From positions 1 to 41,258 of the forward strand of contig JAFGIV010000004.1 of the NCBI GenBank assembly GCA_016929435.1: a stretch of DNA of 41,258 nt, read 5' to 3'. How positions within the stretch are numbered: the stretch's first letter is position 1; each line of letters opens with the position of its first letter. The stretch is from Candidatus Uhrbacteria bacterium. Its GTDB lineage: Bacteria; Patescibacteriota; Patescibacteriia; SG8-24. Below, piece after piece: positions 30,298-39,138 of this stretch. Below the pieces are notes generated by a model. It made no database searches and was not told where the DNA came from. It saw only the letters and a list, made by a program, of their open reading frames with translations. Position numbers and translations under genes: made by a program.

Positions 30298-30735
30298 AGA
30301 GGGTTAAAGAAAAAACAAAAACAAAAAAAAACAAACAGACCCCCTTGCCAATCCAGTAGTGGGTTTTGTCCGGCCTGAATCGGACCGACAGAACAAACCG
30401 CTGGGTCTGGCAATCGCTAGTCGGATTGTACCGGGACAAATCCCGGTATGACGATCCCGCTGGACGGTCGCTCAACAGGAAGGTCTGATTCGGCAACGTC
30501 CGGGAAACCGGCGTTGGGAGGATGGGATCTTTGGGAGAGGGACAATTTCGGGGAAACAACCCGAAAATCTCGAGCGTTCCGCTCCCTGTCTCTGTCGAAA
30601 CCGCTTCTTGGGACCTGAATATCCTTATTAACGCGTTCTGGCCGAAAAGGTCGAGTCCGAAGGGACGCCGGGCGCCTACTCATAACGGAACCAGCCATTC
30701 TCCATGGCGGTTCCAAGAAAGGTTGTAAATCAATT
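30298..30735 (+). ncRNA. Structured leader RNA of the S-layer-like gene (candidate)
   Basis: No gene in 438 bases, but five strong hairpins in a row: a long irregular stem at 30345-30413 (TTGCCA/TGGCAA, CCAG/CTGG, GGTTT/AAACC, GTCCG/CGGAC), TACCGGGA/TCCCGGTA at 30429-30448, CAACG-CCGG/CCGG-CGTTG with a GAAA loop at 30494-30516, TTTCGGG/CCCGAAA at 30546-30566, and a bulged 11-bp stem at 30687-30714 shortly before the start codon. No T run follows them, so they are not terminators. I could not place the promoter. A long stable untranslated leader is known for S-layer messages. Confidence 0.55.
30687..30714 (+). promoter_or_regulatory. Hairpin just upstream of the S-layer-like start codon
   Basis: GGAACC-A-GCCAT pairs with ATGGC-GGTTCC around TCTCC. 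It ends 21 bases before ATG 30736 and could block RNase or affect ribosome entry. Confidence 0.6.
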
Positions 30736-33700
30736 ATGCAAAACGCAATCAAGAAAGCGTTTACCGGTGCGATCGTCGCTTCGACCATCGTCTGGTCCAT
30801 TGGCCTGTCTGCCATCCCGTTTGCCGCCAAGGCAACTCCGGCTTCCGGCACCCTGGTCAAGGCTTCCCTTCCGGCCGTCTATTATGTCGGTGCGGATCAG
30901 AAACGCTATGTCTTCCCCAACGAGAAGACCTATAAGACCTGGTATGCCGATTTCTCCGGTGTCCAGATCATCACCGATGCCGAGCTTGCCGCTCTGCCGA
31001 TCGGTGGCAACGTGACCTACAAACCGGGTGTCCGGATGGTCAAGATCACGACCGATCCTAAGGTCTACGCTGTCGATGCCAATGGCACCCTGCGCTGGGT
31101 CACTTCCGAGGCCGCCGCTACCGCCATCTACGGCTCCAGCTGGAACCAGATGATCGACGACGTCTCTGACGCGTTCTTCACCAACTACAGGATCGGTTCC
31201 GATGTCCATGCGGCCTCGGACTTCGTCCCGGCCACGGCTTCCGCCGCTGCCACCTCCATCAATGTCGATAAGGGCCTGTCCGGTTTTGCCGACGGTTCCC
31301 TTACCGCCATGCTTTCCTCCGGTCAGCCGGTTGGGGGGACGATTCCGGGCAAGGCCACTGGCGTGGCCATGGTCAAGGTTGATGTCAAGAACAACAGCAC
31401 CAGCGCCATTACCCTGGACTCCATGACCGTCCGTCGCACGGGCGTCGGTTCCTATGCCGATTTCAGCTATGTGTATGCCTATGAGGGCAGCAACAGGCTG
31501 ACCACCGGCCGGACCATCAATTCCTCCAGCAATGAGGCCACCTTCGGCGGCCTGAACGTCACCCTGGCGGCTGGAGAGACCAAGACCCTGTGGGTCTCCG
31601 CTGACATGGGTACCGGCACTGCCGGCAACCAGAACAGCATCCAGGTCGTGTCCATCACGGCCGGTGCGGTCGCGGTTTCCGGTCTGCCGGTTTCCGGTCC
31701 GGTGTTTACGCTGGCCGGAGCCACTGTCGGTGCGATCACCATTGCGGCCAACGGTTCCTTCGTGAACGCCGAGGCCGGTTCCAATGCCAAGGTTGCCGAG
31801 TTCCAGCTGTCCGCCTCCTCTTCCGAGGATGTCATGCTGAACAAGGTCGCCCTGTACTACACCGGCACCACGGCCCGGGAGAACCTGTCCAACCTGACCC
31901 TGAAGCAGGCCGGAGTTACGGTGGCCACTGCCACCGGGATTTCCGTCAAGGACCTGGCCACCTTCCCCCTGAACGCTCCGTTCAAGCTGGAGAAGGGTTC
32001 CAGCCGCGTCTTCCAGGTGTATGCCGACATTTCCGGCAATGCCCGGGCTGACGAGACCGTTGCCTTCTACCTGGACAACGCCTCTGACCTGTATGCCATC
32101 GGTTCCACCTATGGCTATGGCGTCGAAGTCGTGCGCGCCGATTACGACGGCAGCTCCGCTGCCAAGAAGTCTTCCGTGACCATTGAGGCCGGCCAGCTGA
32201 ACATCACCTTCAACGGCCCGTCCTCCAAGGATGTTGGCATTGACGGCAAGGATGTTGAGATCTTCAACTTCACGATGACCGCCCAGAGCAACATCGAGGT
32301 CCGGAACGTCCGGATGAACCTGACTGCGGCCAATGTTGCCGGTGCGGGTGATGGTTTGGTTGATAGTTCCTCTTCCCCCTCCATCGCCAACTACAGCGAC
32401 ATCAAGCTGGTCGATACGGCCACCGGCGCGATTGTCGGCGGTCCGAAGGACCTGTCCATCGCTACCCATACGGCTGGTGCCGGTATTGATCTCGCCCAAG
32501 ATGTGACTTTCGACAGCGTGTTCAACATGTCTGCCGGTCAGAGCCGCACCTTCAAGCTGACTGTCGATGTCGCCAACAACTCGGCACTTGCCGCGTCCAC
32601 GGCCGATACCCTGACAGCCAAGCTGCTGCAGTTCGTTACGGGTGATGTCCGCAACCTGGACAACAACACCAATGTCGCTGACATCGTCCCGAATTCCGCT
32701 TCCGGAATCACCGGTAACGCCGCCACGCTGACCTCCTCGTCCCTGACCGCGTCCAGGGCCTCCACTCCGGTGGCCCAGACCTACATCAAGGGTGCCCAGG
32801 GCGTGTCCTTCGGCGGCCTGATCCTGAAGGCCAATGACGTCGGGGACATGATCGTCTCCAGCGTCACCATGACCCCGATCGACAACGGTACGAATGTCGG
32901 TGACTACGACGAGAGCATCCAGACCGCCAGCCTGTGGGACGGTGCCACCCAGATCGGCACTGTCCAGTCTCCGGACGGCACGTACGGCACGCTGGTCTTC
33001 TCCAACCTGAACCTGACGGTCCCGTCCGGCCAGTCGAAGACCCTGACCCTGAAGGTCAACCTGTCCGCTGTCGCCACGCCCAGCAACTACCAGTACAGCG
33101 TCAATGCGGCCGGTGACCTGTCGGTTACCGACGTCAACGGCGCCTCCAAGACCGCTGCCGGGACCTATCCGGTCCAGTTCAGCGTCATGACCATTGCCAA
33201 CGCCGGCAGCGTTACGGTTACCAAGGCTTCCGATGATTCCGAGTCCGAGACCGGCATCGTGATCGGCGGCGCCTCCAATGTCGTCCTGGCCAAGTACAAG
33301 CTGGATGCCATTGACGAGGAACTCCGCCTGGTCAAGGCCGCGTTCGACGTCAACGCCTCCGCTGCCACTGCCATCCAGAGCCTGTCTCTCTATGACGGTG
33401 CCACCATGGTCGGCGGTCCGATGTCGGTTGACGGCGCCGGTACCGCGGCTTTCACGGGCATGAACATGATCATCCCGAAGGATGGCTCCAAGATCCTGAC
33501 CGTCAAGGCCAACCTGAACTCCGTCGGTTCCTCCGGCGCGACCACTGGTTATGACCTGAAGGTTCAGCTGCTGACCACGGGCTTCCGGGTTGAGGGAACC
33601 TCCGGTTCCACGACCATTGAGACCCTTTCCAGCGCTGTTGACGGGAACAGCAAGGTCATCCGCAAGAGCAAGCCGACGATCGCCCTGGCCACGTTGAGCA

Positions 33701-34194
33701 ACGTTCTGGGGGCCGGTGCCCAATCGGTCATCCGCTTCTCCGTTACGGCTGATGCGGCCGGTGACATCTCCTTCAAGAAGATCACTGCCTATGTCGTCGA
33801 GAGCGGAACGGTTACCGTGACCGCTCCGTCCGACATTGACACGATCCTCAAGGACATCACCGGCGGCAACTACCTGAACGCCTCCACGGCGACCTATGCC
33901 ACCAGCGTCCTGACGATTGACCTGTACGAGGAGTTCACTGTCGGTGCCGGAACCACCAAGAACTTCGACATCTTCATGAACATATCCGGTGCGGTTTCCT
34001 CTGACAGCGTCACTTCCAGACTGCTGACGGATGACACCACGTTCACTACCGGTGACTATGCCGCAGCTGCGGCTGTCGGTGAGTTCGTCTGGTCTGACAA
34101 GTCGAAGACCAGCCACAGCACCTCTACCGAGGATTGGGCTACCGGCTACAAGGTGAAGACCTTGCCGTCCGACAGCCACACTCTCTCGAAATAG
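30736..34194 (+). CDS. S-layer-like major surface protein
   Basis: Exported protein of 1152 residues. The signal peptide is about 1-33. Residues about 47-156 form the domain shared with two later genes: AVYYVGADQKRYVFPNEKTY, VTYKPGVRMVKITTDPKVYA, LRWVTSEAAATAIYG and WNQMIDDV.D.FF. The rest is a string of Ala/Ser/Thr/Gly-rich beta modules with regular phrases such as AGETKTLWVSADM, SGQSKTLTLKVNLS and GSKILTVKANLN. Codon choice is strongly uniform (CTG, ACC, GCC, AAG) compared with neighbours, a sign of very high expression. With a long structured leader and a double-hairpin terminator, it is the likely main cell-surface lattice protein. Confidence 0.85.
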   Translation: MQNAIKKAFTGAIVASTIVWSIGLSAIPFAAKATPASGTLVKASLPAVYYVGADQKRYVFPNEKTYKTWYADFSGVQIITDAELAALPIGGNVTYKPGVRMVKITTDPKVYAVDANGTLRWVTSEAAATAIYGSSWNQMIDDVSDAFFTNYRIGSDVHAASDFVPATASAAATSINVDKGLSGFADGSLTAMLSSGQPVGGTIPGKATGVAMVKVDVKNNSTSAITLDSMTVRRTGVGSYADFSYVYAYEGSNRLTTGRTINSSSNEATFGGLNVTLAAGETKTLWVSADMGTGTAGNQNSIQVVSITAGAVAVSGLPVSGPVFTLAGATVGAITIAANGSFVNAEAGSNAKVAEFQLSASSSEDVMLNKVALYYTGTTARENLSNLTLKQAGVTVATATGISVKDLATFPLNAPFKLEKGSSRVFQVYADISGNARADETVAFYLDNASDLYAIGSTYGYGVEVVRADYDGSSAAKKSSVTIEAGQLNITFNGPSSKDVGIDGKDVEIFNFTMTAQSNIEVRNVRMNLTAANVAGAGDGLVDSSSSPSIANYSDIKLVDTATGAIVGGPKDLSIATHTAGAGIDLAQDVTFDSVFNMSAGQSRTFKLTVDVANNSALAASTADTLTAKLLQFVTGDVRNLDNNTNVADIVPNSASGITGNAATLTSSSLTASRASTPVAQTYIKGAQGVSFGGLILKANDVGDMIVSSVTMTPIDNGTNVGDYDESIQTASLWDGATQIGTVQSPDGTYGTLVFSNLNLTVPSGQSKTLTLKVNLSAVATPSNYQYSVNAAGDLSVTDVNGASKTAAGTYPVQFSVMTIANAGSVTVTKASDDSESETGIVIGGASNVVLAKYKLDAIDEELRLVKAAFDVNASAATAIQSLSLYDGATMVGGPMSVDGAGTAAFTGMNMIIPKDGSKILTVKANLNSVGSSGATTGYDLKVQLLTTGFRVEGTSGSTTIETLSSAVDGNSKVIRKSKPTIALATLSNVLGAGAQSVIRFSVTADAAGDISFKKITAYVVESGTVTVTAPSDIDTILKDITGGNYLNASTATYATSVLTIDLYEEFTVGAGTTKNFDIFMNISGAVSSDSVTSRLLTDDTTFTTGDYAAAAAVGEFVWSDKSKTSHSTSTEDWATGYKVKTLPSDSHTLSK

Positions 34195-34211
34195 AGCTGC
34201 GTGACAGGGTT

Positions 34212-34237
34212 TGACGGCACCTTGGAAAAAGCCGTCA
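34212..34237 (+). terminator. First hairpin of a tandem terminator
   Basis: TGACGGC and GCCGTCA form a 7-bp stem 18 bases after the surface-protein stop; it is followed by CAAAAA and then the second, stronger hairpin. Confidence 0.55.
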
Positions 34238-34239
34238 CA

Positions 34240-34270
34240 AAAACCGGCCCCCGAAAGGGGGTCGGTTTTG
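34240..34270 (+). terminator. Main terminator of the S-layer-like gene
   Basis: AAAACCGGCCCCC pairs with GGGGGTCGGTTTT around a GAAA tetraloop, 13 bp with one G-U, ending in TTTTG. Confidence 0.9.
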
Positions 34271-34440
34271 TAGTCTCCAGCGCCCCCAACCCCCAAACCC
34301 AACGCCCCCCTAAATCCCCCAATACTGGGGGACTTGTGTGGAGGGGTTTGTTGTCTTGGCCCCCAAACCCCCTCCCTGCGGGAGACTTACGCCTTCAGGG
34401 GCTTAAGCGGAAGAATTTATTTATGGAAGCCTGATACGGT
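34271..34440. repeat. C/G-run palindromic repeats
   Basis: Two imperfect units in tandem: TAAATCCCCC-AATAC-TGGGGGACTT (stem 34315-34332) and AAACCCCCTCCC-TGC-GGGAGACTT (stem 34372-34384), each with C-runs before and ending GA-CTT. They look like dispersed intergenic palindromes. The rest of the interval to 34567 holds no gene that I can support. Confidence 0.5.
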
Positions 34441-34567
34441 AGCTTTATGCTTGACCCTTTTTCGTTATTGTCAGGTTCCGGGGGGTCTGTTAACCTTATT
34501 TTAATCCGCAATGGGGCGGGATCAGGCACATTGACAACCTAATCATGCGAAAGGGATTGGTGAAGGC

Positions 34568-35560
34568 ATGAAACACGAACGAAAGCGAAATTCCGTTATC
34601 GTCAGCATCTTCAGGAAAACCGTTCAGGCGGTTGGAAAAATAGGGAGAATCATCAGGTCGCACCTGCGGCGGTCGGCGTTGGAGGTAATGTCGTTCCTGC
34701 TGGACAGGGATGCCCTGTTTCGAGTTATTGGGTTCTTCAACCGCAGGTTCGGGTTTTTGAAGACGGTATTTCTCCTTTACCCGGCCAATTTAAGGTATGC
34801 CCATGCCTATGTCTACGAAAGACGCAGGAAACGGATGTTTTGGGGACCGGAGTTTGTCGGTCTATTTAGGCAGAAGAACTGTAAAATTGGTTTGGTTTTC
34901 GGTATTTCCTCGGACGAGAAGATGATTAAGGATCCCAAAAATACAGAAAATCTGCTAAGGGTATTTGACCGGATGGAAGACATAAGGGTGATGTTGGGGG
35001 CGGAACGGAAGTCTTTTGCCGGTATCCTGCCCAGCATATTCCGTTCCCGCGGCTTTCCCCATGATTTCTGCGAGGCAGAGGTGACTGTCTTGGCCGTTAA
35101 AAAGGCGATTGAGGCCGTCAGGAAAACGGAAGGAATGGGAACGGGGGTACCGACTGTCGTTTTGGGCGGTCGGGGACTGATTGGCAGCCAGGTTGTCAAA
35201 AGCCTGTCCGATACCCCGGTTTTTGTCCTGGATTCGGCCGGATCGGAAGACGAAAGGAGATGGCCGGACGGATTAGGTCAAGACAGGGTTCTTTTGGTCA
35301 ATATCGCTTCGGTTAGGGCCCTGGAAAGTCAGGTAAAAATGCTGCATCCGGCGGCGGTCATACTGAATGAGGCTTATCCGGAGCCGCCGAAGGCGCTTAT
35401 CGAAAAGATCAGGGAAATTGGCTGCCCGATATATCACATTGCCGGTGTTTTGGCAGATTGGGTTTTACCGAATTTTTCAGGCGCCTATCGTGAAGCAATT
35501 CCGTGTTGTGCTGCTTGGCTTAATGAGGACATGGAGGTTTCGGTGATTCGTTTGGTTTAG
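34568..35560 (+). CDS. Unknown protein with Rossmann-like dinucleotide fold
   Basis: I do not recognise the family. The first 85 residues are very basic, with amphipathic helices and a hydrophobic patch (FLKTVFLLYPANL) that could lie on the membrane. From about residue 195 a Rossmann-like core appears: VPTVVLGGRGLIGSQVVKSL, an acidic end of the second strand (PVFVLDSAG), and later VLLVNIASVRALESQV and HPAAVILNEAYPEP. It may therefore be an NAD(P)-dependent dehydrogenase or reductase. The last part (NFSGAYREAIPCCAAWLNED) is reminiscent of long-chain acyl reductases but not enough to assign. Transcribed alone, with a strong terminator nine bases after the stop. Confidence 0.6.
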   Translation: MKHERKRNSVIVSIFRKTVQAVGKIGRIIRSHLRRSALEVMSFLLDRDALFRVIGFFNRRFGFLKTVFLLYPANLRYAHAYVYERRRKRMFWGPEFVGLFRQKNCKIGLVFGISSDEKMIKDPKNTENLLRVFDRMEDIRVMLGAERKSFAGILPSIFRSRGFPHDFCEAEVTVLAVKKAIEAVRKTEGMGTGVPTVVLGGRGLIGSQVVKSLSDTPVFVLDSAGSEDERRWPDGLGQDRVLLVNIASVRALESQVKMLHPAAVILNEAYPEPPKALIEKIREIGCPIYHIAGVLADWVLPNFSGAYREAIPCCAAWLNEDMEVSVIRLV

Positions 35561-35568
35561 CTTGTATC

Positions 35569-35597
35569 CGCTACGGGTTCCCACCCGTAGCGTTTTT
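35569..35597 (+). terminator. Strong intrinsic terminator
   Basis: CGCTACGGGT and ACCCGTAGCG form a perfect 10-bp stem around TCCC, followed by TTTTT. The next promoter begins three bases later. Confidence 0.92.
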
Positions 35598-35599
35598 AA

Positions 35600-35608
35600 T
35601 GGTATAAT
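35600..35608 (+). promoter_or_regulatory. Extended -10 promoter of the membrane histidine kinase
   Basis: TGG-TATAAT, a perfect extended -10. Transcription should begin near 35615, four bases before ATG 35619. It excludes the track start at 35562, which lies before the terminator. Confidence 0.75.
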
Positions 35609-35618
35609 TTGGAAATAT

Positions 35619-37844
35619 ATGATCCCTATTTTCGACGACATAAACACCATACTGATCCTGGTCGCCCTGTTTAATCTCGTGTTGGGAATTTTGGTAATAG
35701 GGGGCGGAATCAGAAAATTGGCAAACGTCATTTACGGACTGAACATTTTTTCGGCAATCGGGTGGATTATTGCCATGGTTATGTACCGGGCGGCACCGCA
35801 GGAAACTGCCCTTTTTTGGACCGTGGTCCTCTATATAGCCCCAACCTTCATTGCCAGCAGTTTTTTGATTTTTTCATACGTGTTTCCGTCAAGATCACCC
35901 GGAATTTTTTTACGACAGTCGGTTACGATAATTCTTGTCAATCTGGCGGTGGTTGTCCTGACGGCTTGGCCGGAAATGGTGATAAAACAGGTCAACGTTC
36001 GACCGGGTCTTGAGAAAGAAATCATTTTCGGTAGGTTGTACTGGATTTACGTCATTTATACGTTGGCGTTTTTCTCCTACGGTTTTTACCGGATCTATCG
36101 GAAATTCAGTCAAAGTTCCGGTGTCGAGCGGTTACAGATAATTTACCTTCTTTTCGGCTACGCCCTGTCAACGAATTTGGCTTTCGTTACCAATTTAATC
36201 ATGCCGTGGTTGGGGTATTTTTTCCTTAATTGGCTCGGGCAGGTGTTCAGCATTTTCATGGTCGGTTTCATAACCTATGCCATTCTTCGCTATCGCCTGA
36301 TGGATGTTCGGTTGGCGGCAAGGAGAATGACGATTTGGTTGGCGTTGTCCGTCTTCACCTATGTCGTTTTTTTCGGACTGGTTTGGATGTTCAACAGCCA
36401 TCTGGGCGGGGTGGATACGGTCGGGGCCTATGCGTCGGCCGTGGTCATCGCTCCGGCTTTCGTGATCGTGTTTTTTGGGGTGGACCGACTGTTGAGGAGG
36501 TTTTTCAGCCGCTACGTTTTCGGCGACCTCTACACCTTCCAGGAGGCCATCGGCCGGCTGGCCGGGCGGCTGAACCACCTGGTCGGACTGGATAAGATCG
36601 TTCGGGAGATAGTCTCGACCATCCGCAGGACCATGGACCTGGACAGGGCCGCCCTCCTGCTGTGCGATTGGGGCGATCGGGACACTGCCTGCAGGGTGGC
36701 CTCGGTGGCCGGTTTTGCCAACGCCGATGACCTGGCCCGGGTGATGTCCGACAAGTTCATGCTGAATTACCTTCAGGATAGCCAAAATCCGTTGGTAAGG
36801 GATGAGGCCCGGATACTGGCCCGGAACGTTTCCGACCGGAAGGCCCGGGAGGGGTTTGAGACCCTCCGTTCCCTGATGGAACGGGCCGGGGCGGCCGTTT
36901 GCCTGCCGCTCGTCAACAACGACCGGATGATCGGGATCATCATCCTGGGGGACAAGGTTTCGGGCAACGCCTTCACCAAGGAGGACCTGGAGCTGCTTGA
37001 CACCCTGGCCAAGCAGGCCGGCATTGCCGTGGACAACGCCATCGTCTACCAGGAGATGGATGACCTTAACGTCCACCTGGAGGAGCGTGTGGCCGAACAG
37101 ACCGAGGACATCCGGAAGAAGAACGAGCACCTGCGGGAGCTTTTGAAGATGAAGTCGGAGTTCATGGACATCACTTCCCACCAGATGAAGACCCCGATCG
37201 CCATTGTCGGCGGTTACGTTTCCCTCCTGAACAGCGGAAAGATAAGGGGCACCAAAAAAAGGCAGGAGATCACCAGGAAGGCCGTGGAGGGGATAGAAAG
37301 GCTCAATGACGTCATTCATCGGTTTCTGGCGTCTTCCCGGGCCGAGGGGATGGATTTGGCGATCGACCGGGGGGAGGCGGATATGGTGGGCCTGGTCCGG
37401 TCCGTCTGTGAAGGCAAGAGGGAAATGGCCGAAGAAAAGGGGATCGGGCTGGAATTCAGGAACGAGGTCGAGGAACTGGCGGCGGATTTGGATGCGGGCC
37501 GCTTTTCCGAGGCTGTCGGAAACCTGATCGATAACGCCGTTTTTTACACCCAAAACGGCAAGGTGACGGTCAGGATGGCCGTCATGGACGGGCAGGCCGT
37601 CCTGGAGGTGGCGGATACCGGGATCGGCATTCCGGAAGGGGACCGGGTCAGGATATTCGATCGGTTCTCCCGCAGCCGAAACGCCGTCAAGGTCAAGCCG
37701 AACGGTTCGGGGTTGGGGCTGTTCATAGCCCGGAAAATCATTCGGGCCCACGGCGGGGACATCACCCTGGAGAGCGAGGAAGGCAAGGGAAGCACTTTCA
37801 CGATCCGGATCCCCCTGGCGAAATTGGCCAAGACAGCCCAATGA
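35619..37844 (+). CDS. Membrane sensor histidine kinase with 7TM-like, GAF and kinase domains
   Basis: Two-component sensor of 741 residues. The N-terminal part (about 1-300) has eight or more hydrophobic helices, like the 7TM or histidine-kinase N-terminal sensor regions. A GAF domain follows (about 325-490, VREIVSTIRRTMDLDRAALL, VCLPLVNNDRMIGIIILGD). Then come a coiled coil, HisKA with H-box MDITSHQMKTPIAIVGGY, and HATPase with IGNLIDNAVFYT, DTGIGIPEGDR, FDRFSRS and GSGLGLFIARKI. The SHQMKTP variant is common in CPR kinases. No response regulator is next to it; the flanking genes encode surface proteins, so it may watch the envelope. Confidence 0.92.
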   Translation: MIPIFDDINTILILVALFNLVLGILVIGGGIRKLANVIYGLNIFSAIGWIIAMVMYRAAPQETALFWTVVLYIAPTFIASSFLIFSYVFPSRSPGIFLRQSVTIILVNLAVVVLTAWPEMVIKQVNVRPGLEKEIIFGRLYWIYVIYTLAFFSYGFYRIYRKFSQSSGVERLQIIYLLFGYALSTNLAFVTNLIMPWLGYFFLNWLGQVFSIFMVGFITYAILRYRLMDVRLAARRMTIWLALSVFTYVVFFGLVWMFNSHLGGVDTVGAYASAVVIAPAFVIVFFGVDRLLRRFFSRYVFGDLYTFQEAIGRLAGRLNHLVGLDKIVREIVSTIRRTMDLDRAALLLCDWGDRDTACRVASVAGFANADDLARVMSDKFMLNYLQDSQNPLVRDEARILARNVSDRKAREGFETLRSLMERAGAAVCLPLVNNDRMIGIIILGDKVSGNAFTKEDLELLDTLAKQAGIAVDNAIVYQEMDDLNVHLEERVAEQTEDIRKKNEHLRELLKMKSEFMDITSHQMKTPIAIVGGYVSLLNSGKIRGTKKRQEITRKAVEGIERLNDVIHRFLASSRAEGMDLAIDRGEADMVGLVRSVCEGKREMAEEKGIGLEFRNEVEELAADLDAGRFSEAVGNLIDNAVFYTQNGKVTVRMAVMDGQAVLEVADTGIGIPEGDRVRIFDRFSRSRNAVKVKPNGSGLGLFIARKIIRAHGGDITLESEEGKGSTFTIRIPLAKLAKTAQ

Positions 37845-37855
37845 CCCGATTTTCG

Positions 37856-37864
37856 TGATACAAT
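37856..37864 (+). promoter_or_regulatory. Extended -10 promoter of the second surface-protein gene
   Basis: TGA-TACAAT, about 28 bases before ATG 37892. It probably drives both following surface-protein genes. Confidence 0.55.
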
Positions 37865-37891
37865 TCAAAGGATACATAACCGATTTCAATT

Positions 37892-39118
37892 ATGAACATG
37901 CGTTTTAAGGGAATGGTCAGCGGTCTTGTTGCCCTATGCGCCGTTGCGGCCGGAATGCCCACGGCCGCCCTGCCTGCGGAGGCCGGGGAAGCCTTCACGT
38001 ATGCTGCCGACGAGGATATCCAGGTGGCCGGTGTCCGGCTGCGCATCATGGCCGGATCGGTCCAGGACGGGCTGGTCGTTGACGGGGATTCGGTGACCGT
38101 TTCCGTTCCGAACGGGGAATCGTTCGAGATTCGGACCGTTGAACATCCGCCGCGGGCCCTGGACAACGATTCCGGGTTGGAGGCCTGCAACATCATGCGG
38201 AACCTCCAGAACCAGATGTTCATCAGCGGTCCCCAGGTGGTGGACATCCTGCCGTCCGCCCAATCCTGCTCAACGGCCGGTTACGGCACTGACCAGACCC
38301 CGACCGTCGAGATGACCGATCCGATGGAGGGACAGGAGCTGTTGACCGGACAGCCGGTCATGCTGTTCTGGAGAACCGGGGGCCTGGGGGTGGCTGCGGT
38401 CCGGATCCGGCTTTCCGTTGACGGCGGGTCGAGCTTTACCGTTCCGGTTGTCGATGACCTGATGGACGGCGGCTTTTACCAATGGACGGTTCCGGATATG
38501 GATTCGACCGATTCGGCCGTCCTGAAGATCGAGGGAACGGACGGATCGGGCAACGCGAAAGCGGTCGGCCTTTCCCCGACGTTCCGGATCAGGGGGACGG
38601 AACCGTCACCGACACCGCCGCCTGCCCCGTTGGCCTGGAATTTCGATGTCCAGGCCGCCAGGGACTCCTCCCCGACCGGCAGCATCGGCGACATGTTTTC
38701 CGGCGACGGTACGGGATCTGCCGAACTGGCCTGTGCCTCGGGATTGAGGATCAAGTCCAGGACCAGCCCGTCCGTCTATCTTTGCGGGGCGGACGGCAGG
38801 CGCCACGCCTTCCCCAACTCCAACATCTACAATTCCTGGTTCCTGGGGGATTTCGCCGGGGTGGTGGAGGTGAGCGACGATTTCCTGGCCAGCCTTCCGC
38901 TCGGCGCCAACGTGACGTATCGGGCCGGGATCAGGATGGTGAAGGTGGACACTGACCCGAAAACCTATGTGGTGGCACCGGGAAACGTCCTGCGTTGGGT
39001 GCCTTCGGAAGATGCTGCCGTGGCCCTGTACGGCGCTGACTGGAACCGGGAGATCGACGACCTGCCGGACTCCTTTTTCGCCGACTATTCCGTCGGCGAG
39101 CCGCTGGAACTGGAGTAG
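37892..39118 (+). CDS. Secreted surface protein with C-terminal YYVG-type domain
   Basis: Exported protein of 408 residues; signal peptide about 1-32 (cut near AEA-GEA). Residues about 33-125 hold a beta-rich domain of unknown family with two cysteines. Next comes a fibronectin/Ig-like module (about 132-230: PVMLFWRTGGLGVAAVRIRL, GGFYQWTVPD) and a proline linker. The C-terminal domain (about 290-405) is the one shared with the S-layer-like protein: SVYLCGADGRRHAFPNSNIY, VTYRAGIRMVKVDTDPKTY, LRWVPSEDAAVALYG, WNREIDD. It likely sits in or on the surface lattice through this domain. The next gene begins 20 bases later. Confidence 0.8.
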   Translation: MNMRFKGMVSGLVALCAVAAGMPTAALPAEAGEAFTYAADEDIQVAGVRLRIMAGSVQDGLVVDGDSVTVSVPNGESFEIRTVEHPPRALDNDSGLEACNIMRNLQNQMFISGPQVVDILPSAQSCSTAGYGTDQTPTVEMTDPMEGQELLTGQPVMLFWRTGGLGVAAVRIRLSVDGGSSFTVPVVDDLMDGGFYQWTVPDMDSTDSAVLKIEGTDGSGNAKAVGLSPTFRIRGTEPSPTPPPAPLAWNFDVQAARDSSPTGSIGDMFSGDGTGSAELACASGLRIKSRTSPSVYLCGADGRRHAFPNSNIYNSWFLGDFAGVVEVSDDFLASLPLGANVTYRAGIRMVKVDTDPKTYVVAPGNVLRWVPSEDAAVALYGADWNREIDDLPDSFFADYSVGEPLELE

Positions 39119-39138
39119 GGCGGCAGGACCTGAAGGCT

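Noticed and set aside
30345-30413. The long stem after the DUF5667 gene as an intrinsic terminator
   Set aside because: No T run follows on the plus strand, and four more hairpins follow before the next gene, so a leader RNA is more likely.
30730-34302. A 1190-aa minus-strand ORF opposite the S-layer-like gene
   Set aside because: It is a mirror of the strong codon bias of the plus-strand gene: Gly/Asp/Arg-rich, low complexity, no family features, no promoter. The plus strand has a signal peptide and a known domain.
36195-37889. A 564-aa minus-strand ORF opposite the membrane histidine kinase
   Set aside because: The plus strand encodes intact GAF, HisKA and HATPase motifs; the antisense ORF is His/Pro/Gln-rich shadow sequence.
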